Source: Aphelidium insulamus
Taxonomy: Eukaryota > Aphelidiomycota > Aphelidea > Aphelidiaceae
Length of the DNA stretch: 64,000 bases
Assembly: GCA_036784855.1 (NCBI GenBank)
Contig: JAZDSV010000001.1
Location: 1-64,000 of the forward strand
Direction of reading: 5' to 3'
The stretch's first letter is position 1. Each line of letters begins with the position of its first letter. The notes below the pieces were generated by a model. It searched no databases, had not been told where the DNA came from, and saw nothing but the letters and a program-made list of their open reading frames with translations. The position numbers and the translations under genes are program-made. This document shows, one piece after another, positions 54,827 to 64,000 of the stretch.

Positions 54827-57800
54827 CTACGAAGCGGCGGCAGGGCCAAAGTTGAGTGTGGCCTGACCGCGCTCCGGATCCGACATACGAATTATGCGCA
54901 CATCCGGCCCGCAGGCAATCTTGTCCATAGACTGTGGCGTGATGAGAATAAACTGATTGCGCGGACTGGCCCTTGCAGCGGACAATATAAGACTTGTGGC
55001 CATATGTCGATTGACAGAATCCTGTCAGTGTAAGCGAACACTTCACTAGATCGCATAGTCCCTCACCATAAATACATCATATTCATCCAGGGCTCGCACA
55101 CTGGTAGACATGGCGTCCCAGAGAGCAAGCAGTAGACACACGGTGGAAAAACTCTTCTCACCACCGCTCAAACCACGGGGGTCTCGTTTGCGTCGCTGGG
55201 TGCCGCGCTCTTCCTGCGTTGCTTCCAGTGCAGCCTGCAGACCATTGCACGATGAGTGAAGGATACATGCGAAATGCAGCAATCTTGTACCTGAGAGGCC
55301 GCATTATCTTCTGTTTCCACGTGCAGGTGCAGCTTGTTGATGGGGTGATGCTGGAATTTGAGAGCGCCCATGTAACCGCGGTGCTGCAACATTTGCACAA
55401 ACATGATACTCGCCGACAGAGAAATATGATCGCGAAAGTGCTCCCAGCGTTTATATCGTCGCTACAACAGTCTTGTTCAGTACACCCTAAATACAGTGCA
55501 ATTGTGATTACCGCTAGAGATATTTTGAGTTGTTTGTGTAGCGCAACTGTGCTTTCAATGTCGGCAGCCAATTTTTCGTATCGATCTTGTGCTTCCTGGC
55601 ATGCTGTAACAGCATCCTCCAACGATCCGAGTCTAAACAAGGTTACCAATACTCAAGAATGACGAGAAGTGTTGCGTACTCTTTTTCTCTGGCCCTGAGC
55701 GATTCCATCAGCGCCGTAAGTTGAGCAGAGAGACGTTCAACATTTCGCGTCGGCAGGTCTGCCTCTTCGATTCTCACACCATCGCAAAGTTCCAGCGCCG
55801 CGCGTGTTCCCTCTTCAAAATGTCGAGTCTTCTCGTCCACTGCTTCTCGCGCTTGTGCAACCACTCGCTCGATCGCAGCCACATCGCGCATTGTTGCCGT
55901 CAACTTAGCATTGACCTTGGTGATATCGGAGGTGATGGAAGCAACTTTTGCGCGTACTTCATTCACCGCGGAAGAGGCAGCTGTCAGTTCTTGATTCAAT
56001 TTGGCGAATTCCTGCTCCATGGTGGCAAGCTCCTTTCTTAGATCACGAAGAGTGTCAACCATTCCAGGAATTTGGGCCTTGTTGACATCAATTTCGTTGT
56101 TCAGCTTCTGCTGCTCCTGACGCAGATCATCCAGTCGTGTGGAGGCCAAACTAAACTCCATGTCCTCGATCTCGCCCTTCAGTTGGGTAATGTCACCCGC
56201 TAAAGCCATCCGCCGACCGTTCAATTGCCGGCCTTCCTGCCGGAGGTTTTCGATATCGCGATTGAGGTCGCGCAGTTCTGTGTCTTTTCGGAACAACCGG
56301 TCACGCAAATCTTCCAATTCACGTTCGCTCACTTGAATTGAGCGCTCCAATTCCGCCACGTGACCCGAGTGATCTTTGCCACACAGCGATGCGATCCCGT
56401 TTCCCCCACCGCTCCGTGCTAAATTGAAATTAGCTTGGCCACCGCCACGCGTACCGATCTTGTTGGCTCGAGCGTCCAAGCACTGTGACACATTGCGGGG
56501 CCAAGGGTCGCGCATGACTTGCTCGCCAACAGTTCGATGCTCCACCAGGATTGTGGACTCGATGTTGGAGTTAGTAACCAGCACCTGCAGTACTAGCGGA
56601 TGGTCAATCTTGAGTTCATTAAGGATTGTTGTCCATCGATTGTCCGAGTCGGGCTCTCCGACGCTGTAATTAAAGTTTTGGTCCATTCGGTTGCAGAATA
56701 CGTCATAAAGCCCATACATGCGTCCATTCTTGGCCATACGCCCGTAGCTAAACTGCTCATAAAGTCGATTCATTGTGCGAACATCGCGATGATCTTGCAC
56801 GATGAAAGCGTACAAGCTGTTGACGCCCACAACGGCATCTATTGGCGTAGCCCACCGGTCTCCATTTCGAAGCTGGACATATGCACCTGCGCAGCGTCAG
56901 GCGCGCCGCACTTTCACTTATTTTATGTACCCACCGATAGGGCCAATAGGCTTTGGTCCGTGAAATTGTCGATCACGGAACATTGCGTCGATTGCTTTTA
57001 GCATTTCTGGGACGCGGTCACCAAACAATCGAAATCGATCGGTGCCAGCTTCTTTGAGGCGGCGCAAGTCTCCCCTGCTATGATGAAGTCGGTCTTCCAC
57101 GAGCTGTTTCGAACGTTGCATTTGTCCTACTTCGTCCAATAATCGGGCTCGACTATCAGAGTTCTCTAGCTGATGCAGCTTGTTTCTATTCTCTTCCGCA
57201 AGTCGTTCTGTGCTGTCAAGATCGTGCTTCATCTTTTCCAACATTTCCTGCTTCCTCTTCATCTCCAGCAGAGCGTTGTCGGATGATGCTTTTGCCGTTT
57301 CTTCCTCGATCAATCTGCGAAAATCAGCCTCGGCGCTCCGTAAGCGTTTGACCTTGTCAGATATTTCCTTGCAGTCGCGCTACAAACATGATAAAAAAAT
57401 TGCAAAAACCCATATTTATAAATATGAAGTACCTGCTGAGACTCAATTCGACCATTTTGCTGCCGCATCTCGTTTTGCTTGGCGGTGCAGCGTTCAGCGA
57501 ACGGCGCTGCTGCCTGCGCCAACTCTGCATGCTGCACGTTCAGTTTGTCCTTTTCATCTACAAGTGCCGCGAGCTCCAATTCCGCTGCAGCAACTTTGTC
57601 CTTGCTGCTATTCAGCAGAGCCTGCTGCTCGGAAAACTTCTCAACTACCTTGTCTCGATCCGATTGCAGATCGTAAACCTGCGCCCAGGCCATTTCCTTC
57701 TTTCGCTGCGTAATCGTGGCATCCAAGTTCAACGCAGCCTGCATTTGCTGCAGCTTTTTCTTGGCCCTGTCACGATCTAAACGGTAGTCTTTCAGCACTG

Positions 57801-58947
57801 CCGACTTTTTCTCTGCCGATTGCTGCAATTTTTGAATATTGTTGTCAACATTCTTGTAGTCGTCGCTGAGACGCTGAAGCTCCGTGCCGCGCAAAAACAT
57901 CTGCACCATAAGTCGATTGCCTCTGTACCAGCATATAAACAGACCTTGTATCGATCCTCGGGCGTTGAGCTGGTGAGAAAGTCTCTCGCTGCATCCTGGC
58001 CCAGGATGAGCATGGGATTGTCCGGCTGGAGGCCCATGTGATCGCAAATTGCGACCAATTCATCTTTCTTGACGGAAACAACGCGACCGGCATCGGATTT
58101 AATCTTGTACGAGCTGACGCCGTCCTTGGCAATGTGCCGCACGATGGTGATGGAATCGCCATAGACATCTGGACGATATGCGTCCTGGCCCTTGTTCTTT
58201 ATTTTGAGCGTTATCTCCGCCGCGCTAGCACATAAATATTTGGATGCACAGAACGTGACCTACTTTTCACCTTCACGAATAAGCCCCTTCATGGACGAGG
58301 CGCGATTTGTGGCCTGTGCTCGTGCGCCAAGAGCAACAGTTATCGCAGTAAGTACCACGGACTTGCCAGAGCCGTTGCTGATGATCATTATCAGTATGAG
58401 CTGTCAATGCGCAACATGATGTCAGTATTACCCGCCAATAACTATGAAGCATTAGTGCACTACAAGATAGAATGTGAAGAATGCATACCAAAGTTAATTT
58501 GTGGTCCAAAGTTGACATGGAGGAGCTTGTGGCACATGAAGTTGACCAACTCGACACTCTCGATGATGCCACACTCTGACGGCTGTAATGCCGTATACAT
58601 CAGTCCGGCGCATATGCAGCCACAGACACGTATCACATACCATTTGACTCTGTGACAGGGCCGAGCTGCTATTTGTCCTCCGGCGCTTTGACTGCTGCTC
58701 CTGTGCTGCCGAGTCTGACATCAAGTCGTCGCTTTCGGCGGTGTCGGCGGTGGCATCGGCATCGCGCGACGACGCAGCCAGGTCACGGCTGGACACGCGG
58801 TCTCGCTTGCTGGGAGCTGAAACCAATCTGTGAGCGACAGAACGAAAAGCTGGCAGTAGTGCATATATGTGGCCTACCGCTACTAGGCGATGATGTGGTG
58901 TCTGCGGAATCGCTCTCGTCGCTCGGGCCCATCAAACCGTTGGACAT
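54827..58947 (-). CDS. SMC6: SMC6, structural maintenance of chromosomes protein 6
   Basis: N-terminal head [24 protein letters not shown], then Walker A NFVIGGNGSGKS assembled over a 10-nt microexon, followed by [35 protein letters not shown] and [12 protein letters not shown] follow as in SMC6. Long coiled coils surround the hinge ([29 protein letters not shown]). The C-terminal head has the signature region [21 protein letters not shown]-loop [10 protein letters not shown] and the ending [29 protein letters not shown]. Those endings distinguish SMC6 from SMC3. SMC5/6 acts in recombination repair and replication. The 5' end is uncertain: ATG 58947 begins a short exon that does not join in frame by a GT donor; the next in-frame ATG is 58721. 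Confidence 0.93.
58432..58441 (-). other. SMC6: 10-nt microexon of SMC6
   Basis: Read on the minus strand, TTATTGGCGG is preceded by ...CATAG and followed by GTAATA. Joined to the upstream exon (58489-58582, ending AACTTTG) and the downstream exon (58264-58377, beginning CAACGGC), it gives Asn-Phe-Val-Ile-Gly-Gly-Asn-Gly-Ser-Gly-Lys-Ser. Without it the P-loop glycine and the reading frame are lost. Confidence 0.85.
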
Positions 58948-59228
58948 GTTTTTGTTGCTGCGGAAAAAAGAACGACGAGGTTTGTATTAAGCTGCTGCAG
59001 AAACTGCAAATAATTTGTCAGCTACAGCATGCAATACCTTTCTGGAAGGCAGTCGTGGCAGCATAACAAGGATTATTTGCGACATATACGTAACGGAATG
59101 CGAAGGGGCCTTGAAATGGTATCTGCGGCTGTACACCCCGGCCATTCGCAAATTAATTGACCAAAACTACTCAACTACACAATGAAAGAATTAGCACTCC
59201 TTCAGTTCACTCTCAATCAGCGCTTAAC

Positions 59229-59353
59229 TAACCGTTTACCCCGGCTGGAGGCCATTACTGAACTGAAGTATATTTTGTATATCGCAACACGCACTCGGGC
59301 AACCAACGGTGCAACGTCATGACCGACCGGTTAGATACGTTTAACGATCAATC
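59229..59353 (+). mobile_element. Old 5'-truncated LINE 3' end upstream of TELO2
   Basis: From CTGAAGTATATTTTGTATAT (59260) to GGTTAGATACGTTTAA it matches the 3' UTR of the LINE at 5630-5720, and weaker similarity reaches back to about 59229. The tail is an eroded ATCA repeat. Differences from the other copies show it is older or from a sister subfamily. It lies directly before the TELO2 start. Confidence 0.85.
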
Positions 59354-59384
59354 AACTCTCAACTCTCAATCATTTACAGTTTCG

Positions 59385-62126
59385 ATGGAGTTCCACGCGC
59401 TGTGGTGGCGCATTCCGGCAGAGAGCGCTGAGCGCGAGGCATGGATTGCCAGCTGGGCCAACAACTGGATACGGGATGACGTGTTGATAGCCAACGTGCT
59501 CCGACATGGCTCGCAGTCGCCGGTGGAAAAAGTAGCGCTCCTGTGGCGCGTCCCTGCCAGCATTCTGAATCGGATGCCGCATGCGGACGATGACTCTGCA
59601 CTGCCGGCAGAAGCGCGCAAATTGGAATGGTGGACGTTGGGGCTTCTGGACGCTATGCGCGCTTATCTTTGCGCTGTCGACGGTGAAACCGATCTAGGCA
59701 GCGATGACACACTTGACTTTTGTATCGAGTTTGTGCGAAAGGTGAGCCGCCTCGGCGTGCGCTGTCTTGCTGTAGGAAGATGGCTGGTCCGCTTAGTGGC
59801 ATGGTATGCATGGACTGTCAAGCTGCCATTCTGCGCTAACGCAATACATAGCCATCAATTTCAGCGCCAATTATCGCATATATTCGCCCAGCTGGCACCT
59901 GAAGAATTGTATTCCTGGTCATTCTCATTTGCTGGCGCATTATCTGCAGAAGATGTGTCAATTGCAACCTCAGCGGAGCCTCAGTGTGATGTTGAAAGTC
60001 GATGGCGTAACAAGGCGCTAGTTTTGCAACGGTTGTTGGCTTCCGATACCGAATTCCGCGGGGATAGTTGGTCGCGGTGGTTGTGCGGTCAAAAAGCGGA
60101 AAAATTGCACTATCGCCTGACTCGGGTGCTAGTTGAATTCACGCACATGCAACCATCGTCGTACTTGGAAGTGCTTTGCGACAATTTGCTTCGTCTGTGG
60201 TGTGACCCGACTCGAATCCATCACTCCAATAGTGTCGACGCACATCGAAATATCTGCTGCATGCTTCTATACGCTATCACGGTGTACCGTATCTCTTTCT
60301 CAAACGAACTGCTTCCTACCGCATGGCAATCTCTGTTTTCCCGTGGCGTCAGTGGATATGCGGGCCTGTACACAAACGCGCGGATTCGGTGGTGGGGACT
60401 GAAGACCGCCGAGCAACTGGCGGACACAATTTACACAGTCAAAGTCCGCGGTGGAAAGCCTGGCAAAGCCTTGGATTTTGAACTTACAGACGAGAATGCC
60501 GAGGATTCGTCGCTGTGGTTCGTCCTTGAAACCGATATGCACAGCACTATTTCGCGCTCTATCACGGACGATGTAACTAATTTACAAATGTCGATTGAAC
60601 GAGCTACATCGAGCAAGTCTACGTCAAGTAGCGGGTCCACAGTTGCAACCACTCAGAAACTGGAGACAAGAATTATAGGAGCTACAAAGTCTCAACCGCA
60701 AGCATTTGTACTGCAGACATCGAGCAGAACCGCAACGAGTGATTCAGATGATGACGATGACGCCTTTGTACCATTCAGCAATGTTCAAATGACAGATGTA
60801 CCTATGGCGTCCACAAGTACCGGCCCCGTGATCAAACCACCACGATATTTGCGCGAGTGCATCTCGTATCTAGCGTCCAAGCCGCCCAACATGAATAGTG
60901 CTCCGCGTGGCAGCAGCAGCAAAACGGCTAAAGATGAGGCGGATAGTTTTGTCGAAAAGGTGCAGCTTGGGCTAAAGCATTGCACAAAAATTATTATGAG
61001 CTACAAGCCGGGAGAAGGAAGGTCTGTTTTGGGTCTGCGAGACTTTCAAGAATGCGCCGAACAAGTATTCAGCACTTTGCTCCGGCTCAAGGACGAGTTT
61101 GAGCTGCCTTGTTTTTCGGAGCTTCGATTTGAGGCGTTAAAGGCCTGCTGCTTGGTGTGGCCTTCGGGATGCATATCGATGGCTATCCAAGTGTTTTGGG
61201 AAGATCGCGAACTTGGAATCATAAACCGGCTAGAACTTTTAGATCTCATCCAAGTCGCAGTCTTCCAGATAAACGATAATGACAATGGAGCACTGAAGAT
61301 CAGGGCCGATACAGCTATCGAGTCCGCAGTCACCATCGAGCAAGCACATTCAGACTTGAAGGCGGAACGCACTCGCTACTTTCATCCAATTAGTCGCGAA
61401 ATCGAGCGAAACCGTTCCAAAAATATTGCCGCTAACCGCCTGGCGGCTGACTTTATGCCACTATTCGCGGAGCTGGTGCTGGGCATGGACAAGTGCCAGC
61501 TGCATTGGGTTACCGAACTTCCTTTTCTTCCCAAACTTACCAGTATTATTGGGGCACCAAAGGCGGGAAGCCCATCGCCACTCGAGACGGTAAATATCAA
61601 GTTGAATATTGCGGCATGTGCCATCAATCTCAGTGGAGTATCTGGCACAAGTGTTCAGGTGCTTTCAAAGTGGATTCTATGCGTTTGTCGCATACTGATA
61701 CATGCTGGGCCGTCTGTTCACGCTCTGTCCACTGTACAAAGGGATACTGTCGAAATTCTTGGATTGCTATTCTCGTGGTTGTGGACGCTAGGTGGACGCG
61801 GGACATTTGAGCAATGTGGCAATGATGTGGCTCTACTACAGCACCCATCAATTCGAACTGCGTTGCTCTATCTGCTGTGGACGCCATGCATGCTTTTAAT
61901 GAAGGCGGAAAGTGCCGTTGGATCATCAATTATCTCCGTGAACGCAAAGTGGGCCTGGAGTGAACATGTGGCCAGTGTAGACGCGGTGATCGAGTGGACA
62001 CGCGACGTGTATCAGTTTGACGGCGACGAGCAAAACCGCCAAATGGCACACTGCATACTCTCGGCAATGGAAGAAGACGCGATGAAATCTCCATTGTTAC
62101 AGCTAACTACTACAAGCGGGAAATAG
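59385..62126 (+). CDS. TELO2: TELO2/TEL2-like subunit of the TTT complex
   Basis: Intronless 913-residue helical-repeat protein. The C-terminal half matches the Tel2 family: an acidic stretch SDDDDDAFVPF, then KPPRYLRECISYLASKP, helices with LRLKDEFELPCFSELRFEAL, and later RYFHPISREIER followed by ADFMPLFAELVLGM, equivalent to the Tel2 C-terminal region with its FFxPL motif. The N-terminal half is poorly conserved, as usual for this family. Tel2-Tti1-Tti2 helps HSP90 fold PI3K-like kinases such as TOR, ATM and ATR. The ATG at 59385 is preferred because the in-frame ATG at 59319 lies in LINE-derived sequence. Confidence 0.85.
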   Translation: MEFHALWWRIPAESAEREAWIASWANNWIRDDVLIANVLRHGSQSPVEKVALLWRVPASILNRMPHADDDSALPAEARKLEWWTLGLLDAMRAYLCAVDGETDLGSDDTLDFCIEFVRKVSRLGVRCLAVGRWLVRLVAWYAWTVKLPFCANAIHSHQFQRQLSHIFAQLAPEELYSWSFSFAGALSAEDVSIATSAEPQCDVESRWRNKALVLQRLLASDTEFRGDSWSRWLCGQKAEKLHYRLTRVLVEFTHMQPSSYLEVLCDNLLRLWCDPTRIHHSNSVDAHRNICCMLLYAITVYRISFSNELLPTAWQSLFSRGVSGYAGLYTNARIRWWGLKTAEQLADTIYTVKVRGGKPGKALDFELTDENAEDSSLWFVLETDMHSTISRSITDDVTNLQMSIERATSSKSTSSSGSTVATTQKLETRIIGATKSQPQAFVLQTSSRTATSDSDDDDDAFVPFSNVQMTDVPMASTSTGPVIKPPRYLRECISYLASKPPNMNSAPRGSSSKTAKDEADSFVEKVQLGLKHCTKIIMSYKPGEGRSVLGLRDFQECAEQVFSTLLRLKDEFELPCFSELRFEALKACCLVWPSGCISMAIQVFWEDRELGIINRLELLDLIQVAVFQINDNDNGALKIRADTAIESAVTIEQAHSDLKAERTRYFHPISREIERNRSKNIAANRLAADFMPLFAELVLGMDKCQLHWVTELPFLPKLTSIIGAPKAGSPSPLETVNIKLNIAACAINLSGVSGTSVQVLSKWILCVCRILIHAGPSVHALSTVQRDTVEILGLLFSWLWTLGGRGTFEQCGNDVALLQHPSIRTALLYLLWTPCMLLMKAESAVGSSIISVNAKWAWSEHVASVDAVIEWTRDVYQFDGDEQNRQMAHCILSAMEEDAMKSPLLQLTTTSGK

Positions 62127-62182
62127 ATCAGCTTCTCTGTAGCATCGGACACCATTTTATTGATGTATTGGAGCACGAAGAC

Positions 62183-62755
62183 TTAACGACGCGATGACGC
62201 CTGAGCCTTGCTAGCCTTAGGCGCCTTTACATTCTTGTTAGCGGGCTTTTGCTGAGATTTTTGCGCGGCAGCCAGAGTCTAGACGCCATGTGAACAGAAG
62301 TCACGATCTCTATCAAATCGACATACCTTTCGCTCAGCAATCTTCTTTGCCTCCTGCGCCTTCTTGGCCTCCTTAGCCTTGCGAATGGCGTCTTCACGGA
62401 CTTGCATACGCTCAGGAGCCTTCTGGTTGCGGCGCTCCTTAATGGCCTCCCACGAGGCGCCAACGACAGCGCGTTGGTACTTGACGGCACGACGAGATCG
62501 CTTCTTGGCCACCTCCTCGGTGATACCCTTCTTGTGCATCTTGCGGAATACTACGGTCCAGTGCACCTTGCGCGGGTTCTTGCGCTGCAGGAACAGCGAC
62601 TCGGCTTTTCCATTAAGGAACCGGAAAGACTACCAACCGTAAGTATGCCTGCCCAGCTGCATGTATGTACGTACACGGCTGTCAACGCGCACGTAGAGCT
62701 TTCCGTGACCGGGGTAGATCTTGTAGCCCGTGAAATTACACAGCTCCAACTTCAT
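62183..62755 (-). CDS. RPL24: Ribosomal protein L24e (RPL24)
   Basis: Three exons (62675-62755, 62327-62629, 62183-62278), 159 residues. [19 protein letters not shown], then [34 protein letters not shown] and [17 protein letters not shown] follow eukaryotic eL24 in order; the C-terminus is Lys/Ala-rich. In many eL24 proteins a CxxC...CxxC finger is present, and here, as in animal and fungal eL24, it is largely lost. It is a 60S subunit protein facing the 40S. The first intron donor overlaps GTACGTAC, so its position (after Arg 27) was set by frame. Confidence 0.96.
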
Positions 62756-63145
62756 TGTGGCGTCGTGGGTGATGGATGGACGAGGTGCAGACGGCTGGCT
62801 GTGGGTGGCAGTCGGCTGGATTGACCTCAGGTCGAAGATGATTGGCTGTCGTTAATCACATAATATTCTTCCATTGATTAAGAAAACGAACCGTTTACTT
62901 CATGTACAGCAACAATCTATACCAGCGTGGTGCTGGTATATATAGCCATTGACTGAATAGATACAACAGTTTCCTTGTCGCAGATCCAGGTGGGATAGAC
63001 ATTGTATGTGCATCTCCAGCCGCTGTAGTCCTTTCCCACCATAGTTCCTACTGAATGTATACAACAATACTGTATGTACTGCTGATATCACGTATTGTTC
63101 ATGCTAAATAGTATCTAAAGTTGCCAATACCAATATCTGATAGTC
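62756..63145. other. Intergenic region between RPL24 and a LINE fragment
   Basis: 390 bp holding the RPL24 promoter. No ORF or RNA gene with support. Confidence 0.5.
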
Positions 63146-63566
63146 ATGGTGAATGACTATCAGCTCCGCTCCGGCTACTACCCAACATTTTCTGTGCTAA
63201 AACGACTGCGACTCACAGACTGCGCCGACTGTCGATACTGTGGCATTGCCCACCGCGTCCGACATTGTCTGTCTCGACAGGCGGAACGTGCTCAACTCCG
63301 TGACAACCTGGCTCATCTCGGCATATTCACGCTGGAGCTGCGTCTGATACTACAACATCCACAAGCGGCAGCAGTACTTGCAAACTTTTTCACGCAGTGC
63401 GATGGCTGACCACACCGCTTTACTCCGCATGGAGTCCATCACTGTGAACTGAAGTATATTTTGTATATGTCAACACGCACTCGGGCAACCAACGGTGCAA
63501 CGTCATGACCGACCGGTTAGATACGTTTAATGAATAAATCAATCAATCAATCAATGGTGAATGACT
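63146..63566 (+). mobile_element. Recent 5'-truncated LINE copy with 13-bp target-site duplication
   Basis: Body 63159-63553 matches 5338-5744 of the large LINE almost base for base, from the end of ORF2 through the 3' UTR and (ATCA)n tail. It lacks 12 nt within the C-terminal zinc-finger codons and so does not derive directly from the copy in this window. ATGGTGAATGACT flanks it on both sides (63146-63158 and 63554-63566), the duplication made by target-primed insertion. Confidence 0.95.
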
Positions 63567-63584
63567 TATATGTAGTATTGACCA

Positions 63585-63624
63585 TCCAACCAACATACCA
63601 ACATACCAACCAACATACCAAGCA
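63585..63624. repeat. Short CCAACATA/CCAA repeat cluster
   Basis: Four CCAACATA/CCAACCAA-type units in tandem between the LINE fragment and the next gene. Probably simple-sequence drift; no function assigned. Confidence 0.6.
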
Positions 63625-63800
63625 AAAAATGATGCGTTGTATTGTATAATGTGAGACGTTACGCTAAATGGTTATGCTGCAATACTTTATCGGCTTAACT
63701 ATGCGCAAAGGATCTTTAAATGTGTGAGAAGCCGTGACGTTGATTTCCCACCAATTCCATCATGGCCAGTGATTGGCGCCCCATTTCAAAGTGCGAAAAA

Positions 63801-63956
63801 ATGGCGACTATGAATTGGCTGCTGGTGGCGATCGCCGCGCTTGCCGCTACGTGCGCGCACGGCGGCTATGTCCACGCACCTGGCTACTGCACAATGTATG
63901 GGCAGAAGTTTATTAGCAACACTCCGAAGCTCTACAACAAGCCAGCCCCGCCAGTG
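63801..63956 (+). CDS. NPC1/NCR1-like protein, first exon only
   Basis: Starts MATMNWLLVAIAALAATCAH, a clear signal peptide, then GYVHAPGYCTMYGQ and PKLYNKPAPPV up to a GTATGT donor at 63957. NPC1 proteins of fungi begin their lumenal sterol-binding domain with H-x-PG-x-C-x-MYG, then a short cysteine-rich run ending near NGPAxPP. The Cys-Gly that usually follows MYGQ is not visible. The gene continues past the window, so the assignment rests on about 30 residues. If right, it moves sterol out of the vacuole or lysosome. Confidence 0.5.
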
Positions 63957-64000
63957 GTATGTCGTGAAGTTGTCTTAACGCACAACACTGCTGACGCGTA

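Noticed and set aside
54827-58947. SMC3 as identity for the minus-strand SMC protein
   Set aside because: The head start (NFMCH), hinge [11 protein letters not shown] and C-terminal [18 protein letters not shown] are those of SMC6.
59319-59384. ATG at 59319 as the true TELO2 start
   Set aside because: These codons are LINE 3' UTR sequence; the same string is non-coding in the other two copies. Kept only as a possible alternative start.

Overview
The window is nuclear DNA from a compact eukaryotic genome. About 25 protein genes sit on both strands, often less than 100 bp apart, and most carry introns of 40-70 nt. Gene content points to an opisthokont, most likely an early-diverging fungus or a close holomycotan relative: a secreted chitin-deacetylase-like NodB enzyme, RTEL1 with its C-terminal harmonin-like domain, HOP2, Argonaute, GID/CTLH ubiquitin-ligase subunits, ING, HMG-CoA lyase and cystinosin. 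The lineage is an inference; no rRNA, tRNA or organellar sequence was seen to settle it. All gene names rest on reading conserved motifs by eye, not on database searches.

Layout. 1-5744: a long LINE (ORF1 with zinc knuckles, ORF2 with endonuclease and reverse transcriptase) lying just upstream of a splice acceptor of a BAR-PH-PH-C2-RasGAP gene (5771-9966). 10.0-13.3 kb: HOP2 (-), ING (+), TXNDC17-like (+). 13.3-19.7 kb: UTP10/HEATR1 (-). 19.9-23.2 kb: RFT1 (-) and HMG-CoA lyase (+), sharing a 67-bp divergent promoter; the lyase gene carries a long TATG microsatellite where an essential exon should be. 23.3-28.6 kb: ubiquilin (-), repeat-rich spacer, a broken F-box/ankyrin-type repeat gene (+), an RBR E3 ligase with C2H2 fingers (-), a small secreted ORF (-). 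28.9-32.0 kb: coatomer epsilon, a type II membrane glycosyltransferase-like protein, holo-ACP synthase (all +). 32.0-36.7 kb: RTEL1 and a polysaccharide deacetylase (-). 37-46 kb: sugar transporter (+), RanBPM-like and GID4 (-), PP2C (+). 46.7-50 kb: NAD kinase (+) and cystinosin (-). 50.6-54.7 kb: Argonaute (+). 54.8-58.9 kb: SMC6 (-). 59.4-62.1 kb: TELO2/TEL2 (+). 62.2-62.8 kb: ribosomal protein L24e (-). 63.16-63.55 kb: truncated LINE with target-site duplication. 63.8 kb to the end: first exon of an NPC1-like gene (+).

For most multi-exon genes the exons were joined by hand, and for 17 of them the summed coding length is an exact multiple of three with conserved motifs crossing the junctions. 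This exposed three unusual things. GC-AG introns are far more common than the usual ~1%: at least nine, often with the donor GCAAGT. A 10-nt microexon encodes the middle of the SMC6 Walker A motif. The HMG-CoA lyase gene has lost about 75 residues, including the catalytic Arg-Asp segment, at a microsatellite.

Functional themes: genome maintenance (RTEL1, SMC6, TELO2, HOP2), ubiquitin-linked proteolysis (ubiquilin, RBR ligase, two GID/CTLH subunits), secretory and lysosomal traffic (COPE, RFT1, cystinosin, NPC1-like) and RNA silencing (Argonaute). There is no sign of operons; the clustering is probably only compactness.
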